Shown: piece after piece, positions 13,291 to 24,559 of the stretch
How the letters are laid out: each line of letters begins with the position of its first letter
Position numbering within the stretch: the first letter of the stretch is position 1
Source: Xestospongia muta
Taxonomy: Eukaryota > Porifera > Demospongiae > Haplosclerida > Petrosiidae
Assembly (NCBI GenBank): GCA_963693285.1
Contig: OY848922.1
Location: 7,490,923-7,554,922, forward strand
Direction: 5' to 3'
DNA: 64,000 nt
Translations under genes and position numbers: made by a program
The notes under the pieces: model-generated
The model's database searches: none
What the model saw: only the letters and a program-made list of their open reading frames with translations
What the model was told of the DNA's origin: nothing

Positions 13291-14014
13291 GATAGACTTG
13301 TAACATATAAACTGGTTATATACAAGTGCTTATAGAAAACACAATCAGATGTAATACACCTAATGTACTAGCATACATTAACTATCTAGTATATAGCTGT
13401 AATTCTATGGAATCAAGATTTATTAAAATCTATATTATTAATGCTTACTTGTAGAGTGCTACAAACAATTGAAGTCATTATTTTAGACAACTCATTAACT
13501 AATTATATGAGGAAATTAATATATGTATATGTACATTGTAAATCAGTTTGGCCATTCTATTCACTACTACATAATTAATAAATACTAGTGATATGAATCC
13601 CAGAAAAAAATTGATATATTAAAATGACATATCAATATTTAGAGTAGCCATTATTTTGTTGACACATATACATCTTAAATTATTTTTAAGAGGAAAACAA
13701 TAGGGAAATCTATCTAGAAGTCAGCTTCTATTCTCAAGTTATCTTATAAAATAAACCACCATTGTCCTCTGCTATTATATAATGTATATTCTGTGTATAT
13801 ATATTATGACTTTTTTTAAAAAATGATTGAATAACAATGTTAAAAAATGGCTTAGTAAAATCTTTTGTCAAAGGTAATCCTACACTACTAACATAACAAA
13901 AGATAACATGACAAAAAAAAGAATGCAGCCTAAAATATGACATTTTTGTCACTACTTTAAAAGTAATCTAAGATTATCCCCTTGTCCAAAATTCAATTTG
14001 AGTTCAGAGGTTGA

Positions 14015-14976
14015 TCACTTAGTGCACACAACACAAGTAACAGCTCTCCTAGCAAAGTAGGGACCACATGGAAGGCCACGGTTGCAAACTGCTTCTACGA
14101 AATAGAACAAAGCACCATTTGTATCTTTTGTACTTCCAGCAATAACGTCAGGATAATGATCAACACATTCGTATTGCTTGTTGGCGTAGTGGTTATGGTG
14201 TTCTGTCATCAAGTATCCATAGTACTCTCGAGTCCACGACTTAGGACAAGATGTTTTAGCTGGTATCATAATTTTACTGGATTTCCTAGGAACGTGGCAA
14301 ACTGCACAAGGAAGATCGTAGTTCTGTGTAGTTTTTCCGAATATCCTGTTGTTAGTTTCGTATTCAGCTCCATATAAGTAAGACTGACCACCGGGATTGT
14401 TAGTACTTACTGAGGATCCTTTGGTAGACAAAGATAGTTGGCTCCATTTCCCTTTTGACTATACCAACCACCACCAACATAACCTTCATAAATACGCTCA
14501 GTTCCATGTCGACAAGTTGTCTTGCCCCATCTTGTATAAGTAACACCACCACCATTTGCTGGACCATCAGGAGAGATTGTGAGTATAATATCTTTACCAG
14601 GTGTGAGTTTGATGCGAACATCTTGCTCATTAGCGGTTTCTTCATTTTTTTCTACTTCTGCGAAGAAAAGTAATAATGTTAAATTATCCAGATTGTTATA
14701 TAAACATACCATCATCAGTAATCAAATCGTTTGCAATAACTATTAGATACGAATAATAAAGTATAATTTTTACTAATATTTACACATACCTGAGTTGTCT
14801 GTGTCACCATCATCAACAGTTTGGAATGCAGTTTCTATATTTTCTGCAGTTTCTGCAAAAATGACACAAAAGTAGATAATTATGACAATAAAAAATATTA
14901 TATATATACCAGATGGAGTACTGAATGCTACGTCTGCAAAAAAAATTAAAAATGAAAGAAAAAGGATAGCCTTCAT
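14015..14976 (-). pseudogene. C4-type secreted protein gene, frameshifted
   Basis: Complete four-exon structure on the minus strand: exon 1 14976-14910, exon 2 14852-14790, exon 3 14739-14710, exon 4 14657-14015, each bounded by GT/AG. Exon 1 encodes the usual signal peptide ('MKAILFLSFLIFFADVAFS'). Exon 4 has a 4-base deletion just after 'LPKDPQ' (near 14415), giving an immediate TAA and shifting the rest, which still encodes the C-terminal half of the C4 domain through 'VVCTK'. The deletion incidentally creates a GTAAGT string. Apart from this the copy is well preserved, so inactivation is recent or the lesion is an assembly error. Confidence 0.85.
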
Positions 14977-15035
14977 TTTATTGCTGGAGATCAGTAGCTT
15001 TCTTAACAGCTGGAGATGCAAGAGAAAGAACTCTC

Positions 15036-15112
15036 TTTATAAAGCAACCTACTTTCGTTATGACTAAATATGACATCATCATAGCACATATATGTTTTCT
15101 CAGATTTAAAAA
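15036..15112 (-). promoter_or_regulatory. promoter of the 14-15 kb C4-type copy
   Basis: TATAAA on the minus strand at 15041-15036, 60 bp before the ATG. It is preceded by the conserved dyad (TGATGTCA... then AGTCAT) and 'ACATATATGTGCTATGATGA' seen before every other family member. Confidence 0.7.
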
Positions 15113-15390
15113 TTTGTTGGTTAAAAGCAGCGTAATTTTAACAGTATATGCAGTAGCATTAGTCCTATAACTTCACACTGGTTGTCATATTATTATTGTA
15201 TTACGTCTGACTGCTTCTGATTATGATTATAACACTATATTATAGTGACGCAAAATTCTCTGATTGCTATATATATTTGGTTAATGTCAATAACCATGTG
15301 ACAGGCCAGACAAAGTGTTTATTTATAATAGTACAAGCCACCATTGTCCCACACTATTATTTAATGTATATGCAGTGTTTATTATACATG

Positions 15391-15592
15391 TCATTTTAAC
15401 AGCTAATTTGTACATTACATGGATGCATTACTATGGAATATAGAATTCTTATGAATTACTTCCCTATTTAATTTATTGTTATTTTGTACTATTACATGTC
15501 AACAAATTATACAGTGAGTAATTCAGAGAAATTCTATATAAATTCCGTAATAAACCATCCATGTAAAGTACAAATTAGTTATTAAAATGACA
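15391..15592. repeat. MITE-1, palindromic fold-back element, full copy
   Basis: About 200 bp with inverted ends: left 'TCATTTTAACAGCTAATTTG', right the inverse ending '...TTATTAAAATGACA'. The two halves pair along nearly the whole length ('ACTCACTATTTAATT' against its complement around the centre). Other copies: 23.86-24.06, 28.68-28.85, 32.88-32.98 and 59.73-59.89 kb. Non-coding. Confidence 0.75.
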
Positions 15593-15834
15593 TTTGAATT
15601 TTTACATTGTGTAGTGTTTACATATATATTATCACTTATTTCCAAAATGGTTGAATGGTTGTAGTAAATGTATTTTGTTTACTTAGCTACATTTATTGAT
15701 TATAAATTCATTAATAATTATTTTATACCACACCCACAATATTAGCAGTTACTTGAATAATAAAAGTAGGTCACTGAGAAAACAATCATTCATTCATTAT
15801 ACTGAACGTAACAATTGTAAGTAACTTCCATCAA

Positions 15835-16192
15835 GTCTTGGTTACCATAGTGTCATTTGTGTTATCTAATACAATGTGTGATACAATATTGTGTTACTCA
15901 CAAATCATAACTAGTGTAACTCAATTACTAAATTCAATAAAGAAACCAAAAAGTAACATCTTTGTAGTTTATGACCCAATCATTGAAGCCATGAGCAATA
16001 AATGGATACTATTTCAACAAAGCATTTGTAACTAGCCAGTAGTCATGTACAAGTAAACACTATAACTGGCTATATTGACATGTTCTGCAAATTGTATATT
16101 TATGTAATAACTTAGGTTAAATTACTAAAGAGGTTTTGTCATATACAATCTAACTATTCATGCAACAGGGTGAAATAACTCACTATAATTTT
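15835..16192 (-). repeat. dispersed repeat R1, copy 5 (inverted)
   Basis: Inverted R1 copy, landmarks 'TGGTTACCATAGTGTCATTT' and 'GACCCAATCATTGAAGCCAT', running into the tandem array. Confidence 0.6.
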
Positions 16193-16532
16193 GATAGTAC
16201 ATGGTTATAATTTCCTACTTTCACAGTTTAACTATGAAAGTTATAATAAATTAAATTAGGTAGTGTCCTGGCTACATGTAGACATTCAAAGTAGGAAATG
16301 GTAATATAAATGAACTTTGGTAATTAAGATCTTACATATTTTCTTAATTAGTGTCAGCAATAAGGAGGAAATCATAATTACATTTATTAGTGACATGTAT
16401 GTATAGACTTGTAACATACAAAAACTAGTTATATACAAGTGTTTACTAAAGACACAATCAGATGTAATACATTTAATGTATTAGCATATCTAGTATATAG
16501 CCATAATTCTATGGAATCTAGGAGTCATTGTA

Positions 16533-16667
16533 TTTAAGTACTTAAAAACCTTTGGCAGGCAGACAAAATTAGCTTCATTTTCTTTTCGTCTTACACAAAC
16601 ACCACCAGAAAAACTTTTGTAATGAAATTTAAGACCTTCTTGAGATATCTTCTTTCTCCATCAAGTA
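16533..16667 (-). pseudogene. divergent C4-like fragment, array unit 1
   Basis: Reverse-strand translation gives a fragment around 'SGGVCVRRKENEANF' aligning with 'GGGWYNQKGNGANYLCLP' of the C4 domain. It includes the 5' microsatellite (CA)n and the 'CCAGAAACAGGAGAAGCTAA' block also found upstream of the copies at 18.6, 47.4 and 55.5 kb. Degenerate. Confidence 0.6.
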
Positions 16668-17144
16668 TAAGACACACACACATACAGGATTGCTATTAAC
16701 ATAGCTTCATGTGGCCAGACCCTCTCTCCAGAAACAGGAGAAGCTAAAGGAGGGGCTGGCAATGTAGAACTATTCATGTAACAGGTTGTAATAACTTACT
16801 AATTTTGATAGTACATGGATTATACTTTCCTACTTACACTGTTTAACTATGAAAGTTATAATAAATTAAATTAGGTAGTGTCCTGGCTACATGTAGACAT
16901 TCAAAGTAGGAAATGGTAATATAAATGAACTTTGGTAATTAAGATCTTACATATTTTCTTAATTAGTGTCAGCAATAAGGAGGAAATCATAATTACATTT
17001 ATTAGTGACATGTATGTATAGACTTGTAACATACAAAAACTAGTTATATACAAGTGTTTACTAAAGACACAATCAGATGTAATACATTTAATGTATTAGC
17101 ATATCTAGTATATAGCCATAATTCTATGAAATCTAGGAGTCATT

Positions 17145-17280
17145 GTATTTAAGTACTTAAAAACCTTTGTCAGGTAGATAAAATTAGCTTCATTTTCTTT
17201 TCGTCTTGCACAACCACCACCAGAAAAACGTTTGTAATGAAATTTAAGACCTTCTTGAGATATCTTCTTTTTCCATCAAG
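17145..17280 (-). pseudogene. divergent C4-like fragment, array unit 2
   Basis: Second array copy of the fragment at 16533, with 'RFSGGGCARRKENEANF' readable on the minus strand. Degenerate. Confidence 0.6.
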
Positions 17281-17829
17281 TATAAGGCACACACACATAC
17301 AGGATTGCTATTAACATAGCTTCATGTGGCCAGACCCTCTCTCCAGAAACAGGAGAAGCTAAAGGAGGGGCTGGCAATGTAGAACTATTCATGTAACAGG
17401 TTGTAATAACTTACTAATTTTGATAGTACATGGATTATAATTTCCTACTTTCACAGTTTAACTATGAAAGTTATAATAAATTAAATTAGGTAGTGTCCTG
17501 GCTACATGTAGACATTTAAAGTAGGAAATGGTAACTTAAATGAACTTTGCTAATTAAGATCTTACATATTTTCTTAATTAAAATAACATATTTTCTTAAT
17601 TAGTGTCAACAATAAGGAGGAAATCATAATTACATTTACTAGTGACATGTATGTATAGACTTGTAACATACTAAAACTAGTTATATACAAGTGCTTACTA
17701 AATTAAATCAGATGTAATATATTTAATGTATTAACATATAACTATCTAGTATATAGCCATAAATTTATGGAATCAAGTACTTTGTAAATAGCTAAGAATA
17801 ATCTGTTATCTGACACCTATTATAACAAT

Positions 17830-18170
17830 AATATCGGACTGCTATAGTCCACCCACACATGTATTACCAAAAAATTTGCAATTGAGTTTTAGTTTGTAAC
17901 TTTGCCTAGAGTGATCATAACCACTTGGTACTTAGCATTAACATCGCCATCAGTACTATCTACAAAAACAAGGTGTTGTCATGGCAACAGTGTCGTCATT
18001 TAATTATTTCCTGTTAATTGTTTTGCACATTTTATATATGTAGTCCTTAACTTTGGTCACGAAATTAAATATAGCATTATGAGTATCAATAGAAAGGTCT
18101 CTTTGAGGGCTATGACTCTACCAGATCAAAAATGTCATTTACTCAAAATTTATATTAATATTTTTAAAAG
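17830..18170 (+). repeat. X-box/CRE dispersed repeat, copy 2
   Basis: GTTGTCATGGCAAC at 17975-17988 with TGTCGTCA at 17991-17998. One base differs from the perfect element in each site. Followed by the shared 'AGAAAGGTCTCTTTGAGGGC' block. Confidence 0.7.
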
Positions 18171-18624
18171 TAGATTGTTAAATGGTCTAAATGAAGTGGC
18201 ATGTATTTTCTTAACTCTTAACTGAAAAATTAACACTATGACATATCATTAAACACTAAAAGGAAAATTAGTCTACCAAGTCAAAAGTTAACTAGTCATA
18301 ACAGATGATGAAAGAAAATGTTGGAGATAGTAAAACCCAAAAATGAGACTTCATCAATGTTTTTCTGAAATCCTTCTGTGAGATTAATAATAATATTATT
18401 AGAAATGGTCGTATTACACAACTAAAATAGTCATGACAATGTTCATCTGAATGTTTATGAACCTTTTCTTACTCAGATTTTGAGATAGGGGAATATCCAA
18501 TTTTTTTACATACAGACCATGTTCTGCATGGCCAGCCCCTTCTTTAGCCTCTCCTGTTTCTGGAGGGAGGAGCTGACCACGTGAAACTATGTTAATAGCA
18601 ATCCTGTGTGTGCGTGTGTGTCTT

Positions 18625-18808
18625 AACTGGATGGAGAAAGAAGATATCTCAAGAAGGCCCTCAGTTTCATTACAAAAGTTTTTCTGGTGGTGGTTGTGCA
18701 AGACGAAAAGAAAATGAAGGTAATTTTGTCTGCCTGCCAATTGTTCCTGAGTGCTTAAATACTATAGCCCAAGTTGGCAATCTTTATTTTATAGAACTGG
18801 ATAGAGCT
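18625..18808 (+). pseudogene. divergent C4-like gene, 5' part (split by transposon)
   Basis: The frame reads 'KKISQEGPQFHYKSFSGGG', then 'RRKENEGNFVCLP' and 'GNLYFIELDRA', aligning with the C4 domain from its WGK motif to 'SYLYGAEY'. It stops exactly at the transposon's left end. The rest of the domain resumes at 21245. Spacing of Cys and Gly is partly conserved, but identity to the main C4 genes is low, so this is an old paralogue. The frame is continuous if the insertion and one AGCT are ignored, so it was coding when hit. Confidence 0.65.
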
Positions 18809-19169
18809 GTTGCACGGAAGTAGGCGGAGCATCTGGTCGACCATTTTTGTTGGCAGAAGGCATGTTGTTCGAGTTTTTCTTCACCTTCAAGAACAAGATA
18901 TATAAAGAAAATTTCTATTTGTAGTCCTGACAGCGATCCTTACTGTTTAAAGGTATCTGAGTGGGAAAAAACCAATAGCTAATAACTTCATACCAAAACT
19001 GACATGTTCCACTTTTCCTAAGCCAATCCCTGAACTCTACAATCCAGATATGTTGCATCAGGATTACTTGTCCCTTATCACAGAATGTGAAAACGTGTTT
19101 TCTAGACTAATGGTATAATGACATTATTAAGGTGTCAATATTCTAGTTCATTGTTTGATTATTTATAGA

Positions 19170-20180
19170 TTACAGCTGATGAAATTGTGCAGGTGGAATT
19201 GGAAACAAGGGGTCAGTCATCTAAAAAATCCTGGTTTGCTTTTCGATCTGGTCGAATAACGGCATCAGTAATGAAATTGGCAGCCAAAACTAATCATGTA
19301 ATGCCATCACAAAATTTAATAAAACAAATTTGTTATCTGGATATTTATGGATTCTCAACAGCTGCAAGAAGGTATACCATGGAATTAAAATTATCCATCA
19401 CATGCTATAAGTTACTTGCTCGCACTGTAGGTGGGGTTGCAACCATGAAATGATGCTGTAGAACTATACACCAATGGTGCAAACACGAAAATTTCAACCT
19501 CAAAGTCGAAGATTCTGAGTTCATCATTGATCAAAAGTATCCATTTGTTGGCGCCTATCCATACGGTGTCCTTCATTGTTCGTGTTGTGGAGAGGGTGTT
19601 TTAGAAATTAAATCCCCATATTGTATCAATGATGGACTTCCTAAAGATGGTGAAGTTCCCATATTTTGTATGATGAAACAAGTCTGTGGTAATTGGACTT
19701 TGAAAAGAGACCATCCTTACTTTAACAAGAACAGACCCAGTTGTATGTATCCCAGAGGAAGGATTGTGACTTTGTTGTATGGTCAAATAATGACATTCTA
19801 GTGGAACAGATTCCAGCAGATGGCAAATTTTTTAATGCCTTTATAGAAGATGTGCAACATTTCTTTATGTATGCCATACAACCTGAACTCATAGGAAAGT
19901 GGTATACTTGAAAACCAGTTGCAAACAAGGAAGGAGTTGTGGAAATTGTACCTGAAACACTTGATGAAAGTGAAATTGATAATGAGGAATATGATAAAGT
20001 GTGGTGTTACTGTAACACACCCAGTTATGGATAAGTGATACTCTGTGATAATAAATCATGCCCAATACAATGGTTTCATTGCGATTGTTGGAGGATTTGA
20101 AAGGTACCCAAAGGAGTATGGAGGTGTCCAAGTTGCAGAAAGTTACCAAATACCAAGGCAAACAAGGCAAAGAAGACTGT
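19170..20180 (+). pseudogene. YqaJ nuclease-like + PHD gene remnant (transposon copy 1)
   Basis: Readable blocks: 'KKSWFAFRSGRITASVMKLA', then 'FVGAYPYGVLHCSCCGEGVL' and 'IKSPYCINDG' (the region of the YqaJ acidic and E-x-K residues, here degraded), 'GKWYT', and a PHD-type finger from 'WCYCNTPSYG' through 'CDNKSCPIQWFHCDC'. A stop (TAA) replaces a Gln-like position inside the finger at about 20032. Such YqaJ-PHD proteins are widespread in transposon-rich metazoan genomes. Not functional here. Confidence 0.65.
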
Positions 20181-20439
20181 GAAATAGATATGTTGGACAC
20201 TTATCATATTCATATCACTTATGAACAAGATACTTCATATTGTACAGTATTCATTCCACTTATCACTTATGAACAAATTATTCTGTATTATATTTAAGAA
20301 ATTCTGTATTATATTTAAGAAATTCTGTATTATATTCAAGGCAATATTTACTCAGTAACAAATTTGAATTAATCTTTTGATACTACTGAAGGACATAAAT
20401 TGATAAGTGCACAACAAGCAGATATAATTTTATCAATAA

Positions 20440-21180
20440 CAGCTATTGTAGAGTCCTCGTCGGCAGAGTCGGAGTAATTAATAAATTAATTTGGATCATT
20501 TTCAGCACATTTTCTCTTAACATCAATTTATCAAGAAGCTCCATTGTCATAGTTACTCTATCTTTGGTCATATCTGTTTGAGTAGCAACTATTAAAGACA
20601 TGTTATAAAACCTCACAGTAAAGTTCAACTTATTCTTACTGCAAACACTTTTATCGGCAACATCTTCAGATTCATCTTCTCCACCACATCACCTGCTTCT
20701 CTGTCACCTTCAATGTCCTCTTCCAATGAGTCTTCCACATCCTCAATCACCTTCCTCTTTTTCCTGGCCTGAGATCAATTATAGCGACTTGTGAGATCTT
20801 TTTCTTTTACAGCTATACTATGGCCCATCTTCAGTGATGGTGTCCAGTCTGGGCTAGTCTCATCACGTAGTTCTGCTGGCTTTCATGTCATGGGTTAAAA
20901 AACACAGTTGAATGTCGATGTTTTAATTCCTTTAATACTTAATATTAAATCAGTATCTAACCTGAGACAAAATGATCCGAGCAAACTCTACTACTTTCAG
21001 AAGGAACTCAGCCCTTTCTGTTAATTTTTGCTACCCAGGCATTACGCCTCTTTTCAGAAAGCATCCTTTCATTTTCTCCCTGATGTAGAATTATCTTTGG
21101 GATTCAGTAAAATCCTTCGCTTGTTCCTTAGTTACACTGCTCTATTAGTGCAATTCACCACACAACAAGACACAACCATA
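20440..21180 (-). pseudogene. THAP-domain gene remnant (transposon copy 1)
   Basis: On the minus strand, the C2CH start 'SCCVVNCTNRA'-like block (near 21170), 'VCSDHFVS' (near 20965), then after a probable intron 'DETSPDWTPSLKMGHS' (near 20870-20820), a Lys/Glu-rich linker and 'VATQTDMTKDRVTMTMELL' (near 20590) can be read. The order THAP, linker, QTD-type coiled coil is that of THAP transposase N-termini. No DDE catalytic part is visible. Confidence 0.55.
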
Positions 21181-21244
21181 TTCTATTGTAAGCGTTTTTG
21201 CCAACAATATGGCGGACCAGATGATCCGCCTACTTTCGTGCAAC

Positions 21245-21455
21245 AGCTCTATACGAAATAAAGAATAAAGTAATTGATGGAACCGCACAAAACTATAATG
21301 TTCCATGTGTATTATGCCATGTTTGTGAAAGATCAACTGTACTTATGATACAAATGAAATTATCTTGTCCAAAGACTCAAGAGTACAATGGATACTTCAT
21401 TACAATCTACCATGGCCATGAGAGAAAAGCAGCTACAATGTGTCAGTAATAATCC
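21245..21455 (+). pseudogene. divergent C4-like gene, 3' part after transposon
   Basis: Continues the domain broken at 18808: 'ALYEIKNKVIDGTAQNYNVP' then 'CVLCHVCERSTVLMIQMKLS' and 'CPKTQEYNGYFITIYHGH', matching 'NYNVPCAVCHVPRKSSKLMI' of the C4 genes. It degenerates after about 21450. 21460-21960 is AT-rich and shares sequence with the R1 downstream flank. Confidence 0.65.
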
Positions 21456-21979
21456 TTAAATTATTGGTGAAAGTACATATAATATAAATGTATACTGCTT
21501 TATTCTCACTGTAAAAAATAATATGTTACTTTAACCAACAAATTTGTAGCTTACCATAATGTATTACTATAGAATCTAAAGTCAAGTGAATTACTCACAA
21601 TACTAAAATTTTTTTTAATGACCAATTTTTGCTTAAGTAAATTGAATGAATTTTTGATTCCATTGTGATCCACTATACTTTACAAATAAGCATCAATAAT
21701 ATAGATTCTAATAAAACTTGATTTCATAGAATTATTGCTATATACTAGATAGTTATATGTTAATACATTAAATGTAATACATCTGATTTAATTTAGTAAG
21801 CACTTGTATATATGCAACTGGTTTCAATGTAGTGACATCATTTATGCGTATAAAAGATACTTTATTAATGGCCAGAGATAAAAAAGATAAAAATCAGTTA
21901 AATTATTATAGGAGTGATAATGAAATATGCTTATCAATACTGCACTCCAGGAGGTGTGGTGAATCTTAATGGAACTTAC

Positions 21980-22377
21980 CAATATAGCTGGCTTTGATCT
22001 TAACTGGAAGATCAAGCTCGTCCTATAGTTTAAAAAAATTAAAATGTAAAAAAACTCTAAAAAATCACACTCCTTTATTATCTGTAAATACGATTGACTA
22101 AATACAACCTCACTTAAAATGAATGTATTTTGAATTACAATACTAGTCCTTATCAGAAATGGTACAATCTAATTTTGTTACATATCATTTTTACATTACT
22201 TGAGCTACCAGAAAATCTGCTCAATCTCTCTATACTCAAGTCAACTGTACAGACTCATACCTAGACCAAATGACTGACAAAGCAGTCTGGGAATGAGGCT
22301 TTAAAAAATGTATATGAAATATTATTTTATAATAACTTTATATACTTACTGTCAACTAGCACAGACTCGAATACCAT
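21980..22377 (-). pseudogene. VPS13-like N-terminal fragment
   Basis: Two exon-like pieces with good splice sites on the minus strand. Exon 22377-22350 encodes MVFESVLVD and ends on GTAAGT. Exon 22022-21980 encodes 'DELDLPVKIKASYIG' between an AG acceptor and GTAAGT. Both match the start of VPS13/chorein proteins (M-V-F-E-S-V--D ... L-D-[VL]-P-[FV]-K-[VI]-K---IG), the lipid-transfer domain. The exon carrying the intervening residues is not visible and the phases of the two exons (1 and 0) do not fit directly, so an exon is lost or unrecognised. No later exons are seen, so this is probably a fragment. Confidence 0.6.
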
Positions 22378-22994
22378 GATGGCATCGAGAAGAAATGTGC
22401 AATGCAGAGCTGAAGTAGCTTAACCACGCCTTTTCTTGGAATACCGTATTGTTCTAATAGAACACTCGTTAAATAATATTAAGCGAGAGAACGTAATGTG
22501 TTAAATTACGTCAGACTCATAATAATAATTTATTTTATAAATCATGATTATAATTATGGAATAAATTAATAGTAAACTAACTTGAAAACAGTTATAAAAA
22601 TAATTGTCACATGAAAACTAATAAAACAATAATTATTATAGTTAATTATACTAAATAATTTGGTATTACTATATTAACCATCTCACCACTTCAATTAAAT
22701 TGATACAGATGTTATTGAAGTGTAGAAAAGGTTTAAAAATTATAGTAATAGTATCTTAGTAGGTAATATATGTTCATAGTTTGCATTGTACTAAGGACAG
22801 TTAAGCTACTTATATTATACTCCTTATATTATTATATTATATATTAAATTACTTCTTACATAGTATATATGCAAATAAGTTACTATTACTATGTTTTCTT
22901 ACCATAATTATCACATTATTTGATCTCCTTACCTTATCTCTGACCTCTGTAGTGTTTTAACTTGTTCCTTTGTTATTAACTTAATATTTCAATA

Positions 22995-23302
22995 ATGTCT
23001 TGTACTAGTAGTAGTGCTGCTAGTGGAGCTCTTAAACATGTAAGTAGTATATCATTGATAGGATTTGATATGACTCTAATTTGAGTTCAATCTACTGTCT
23101 AAAATGTAATCAACCTTATCATGACCCTCGTATGCTTTCTTCTTGTCACTCCTTTTGTGCTCAATGTATCCAGTCTCTTATCACTAAATTTCCTACCTTA
23201 TTTTTTCTTAACTACCTTATTTTTTCTTCCTGCCAACAGACTATATCAGTATTTAGTGGAGGAGTCACTTCTCTACCATGTAATCTTCATCATGTTACTT
23301 AA
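22995..23302 (+). pseudogene. RING-finger (TRIM-type) gene fragment
   Basis: The first exon 22995-23039 encodes a Ser-rich start (MSCTSSSAASGALKH) and ends at GTAAGT. Beyond the intron, 23081-23302 encodes a RING-like block: 'YCLKCNQPYHDP', 'CHSFCAQCIQSL', then 'CQQTISVFSGGVTSLPCNL', the typical order of a TRIM N-terminal RING and the strand following it. The acceptor is not obvious and a stop follows, so the gene is broken. A second fragment of the 3' part lies at 59180-59260 and an exon-1 fragment at 1395-1480. Confidence 0.6.
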
Positions 23303-23830
23303 TAAACCATGGAGAGCAAGTACCTCTTAGAATCGAGCGTCAACGAGATGTTTCCAATTGGGTTGGGTATTTGATTTTGGTTGTATATTGGAATTGGAAC
23401 TCATCAACTGTATCTTTAATTGGAATATAAGGTGCGTGGAAGAAATTGGAAATAGGAAAAGGAATATCCATCTGCAGCTTCTGTGCATATGTTATGTTTC
23501 CATGTTTTTTGTTGTATTGTAGAAAGTCAAAGGATTTGTAATTATAGAAGTTACTTACAATTGTTATATTCAGTAATGAATGAATGATTGCTTTCTTGGT
23601 GATCTACTTTCACTATTCAAGTAATTACAAATATTGTGGGTGTGGTATAAAATAATTATTAATGAAATCAATAAATGTAGCCAAATAAAAAACATTTACT
23701 ACAACCATTCAACCATTTTCCAAATAAGTGATAATATAAACACTACACAATGTAAAAATTCAAATGTCATGTTATTAAATGTAAAATGTAATGTTATTAT
23801 TAAATGTAAAAATTCAAATGTCATATTATT

Positions 23831-23880
23831 AAAGTACAAATTAGTTATTAAAATGCATTTTAATAACTAATTTGTACTTT
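23831..23880. repeat. perfect 50-bp palindrome
   Basis: Positions 23831-23855 are the exact reverse complement of 23856-23880, centred on ATGCAT with no spacer. It is the junction of two MITE-1 ends in head-to-head orientation ('AAAGTACAAATTAGTTATTA' left arm). Confidence 0.95.
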
Positions 23881-24058
23881 ACATGGATGGTTTATTATGG
23901 TATCTATAACATAGAATTTCTCTGAATTACTCACTGTATATTTTGTTGACATGTAATGTTACAAAATACCAATAAATTAAATAGTGAGTAATTCATAACA
24001 AATTCTATATTCCATAGTAATACATCCATGTAAAGTACAAATTAGCTGTTAAAATGAC

Positions 24059-24060
<2 letters not shown>
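23853..24060. repeat. MITE-1, second full copy
   Basis: Same fold-back element as at 15391-15592, from 'CATTTTAATAACTAATTTGT' to 'GCTGTTAAAATGACAT'. It is followed by an (AT)n tract at 24061-24088. Confidence 0.75.
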
Positions 24061-24092
<32 letters not shown>

Positions 24093-24104
24093 ACTGCATA
24101 TACA

Positions 24105-24547
24105 CATAGGAGGCTGAAGGGGGGGCTGGAGGGGCTAGCCCCCCCCCCCCAATTTTTAGAAAGAGGGGGCTCAGCCCCCCAAATTTTTATTGCTTACTAC
24201 TTACCTCACAAAAAGAATCTAAGTTAATGTTATTGGTGTTGATGAAACTGTCAAAAGTTTTGACATTTGCAGGGCACAATGACGGAAAAACAGCTTAACA
24301 ATTGTCTGGTCCTTCATGTACACAAATGCATAACTAATGAGTATGGTTTTGTTCAAATAGCTAAGGAATTTGTTATAGTAAATAATGAATGAAGGAAATG
24401 CTTTGGTACATTTTAAATTAATGTTGGTAATACTGATTGTGATTATATCAAACATAGTTTCTACATTATAGGTACATTCGTGTCTGCATATTCATCACAT
24501 AGTTATGGTGTGAGCCCCCCAAAATATAAGTGCCTCATCCACCTCTG
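24105..24547. mobile_element. 443-bp insertion element with 5-bp target duplication
   Basis: The sequence is flanked by ATACA at 24100-24104 and 24548-24552. The uninterrupted site is present at 28893-28915 and about 32995-33015 ('CTGCATATACATTAAATAAT'). The insert is G-rich then C-rich at its start (24119-24180: runs of 7 G and 14 C, then G and C runs again) and ends 'CCTCATCCACCTCTG'. The imperfect ends look inverted (AGGAGGCTGAAG against the complement of the right end). No coding sense recognised. Confidence 0.7.
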
Positions 24548-24559
24548 ATACATTAAATA

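Larger units (their letters stand above)
16193..17780. repeat. tandem array, unit about 615 bp
   Basis: The string 'GATAGTACATGG' recurs near 16194, 16807 and 17422, giving two full units and a partial third. The two full units each carry a minus-strand remnant of the divergent C4-like gene (below). Adjacent units differ by only a few bases, so duplication was recent. The unit's first part also occurs singly at 12.1-12.5 kb. Confidence 0.8.
18809..21244. mobile_element. TIR DNA transposon (YqaJ/SWIM/PHD + THAP), copy 1, deleted
   Basis: Ends are ~50-bp terminal inverted repeats: left starts 'GTTGCACGGAAGTAGGCGGA', right is the inverse 'TCCGCCTACTTTCGTGCAAC', flanked by AGCT on both sides (18805-18808, 21245-21248), a probable 4-bp target duplication or a palindromic extension of the TIR. 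Plus-strand remnants: N-terminus (18840-18975), YqaJ nuclease region (19170-19890), PHD finger (19995-20150). The SWIM part is missing by a deletion at about 18975. Minus-strand THAP remnants lie at 20440-21180. Stops and frameshifts are present throughout. Confidence 0.8.

Noticed and set aside
14156..14673. Plus-strand open frames opposite the C4 pseudogene, repeated antisense to every C4 copy
   Set aside because: They are antisense shadows conserved only because the sense coding sequence is. No promoter or splice signals of their own.
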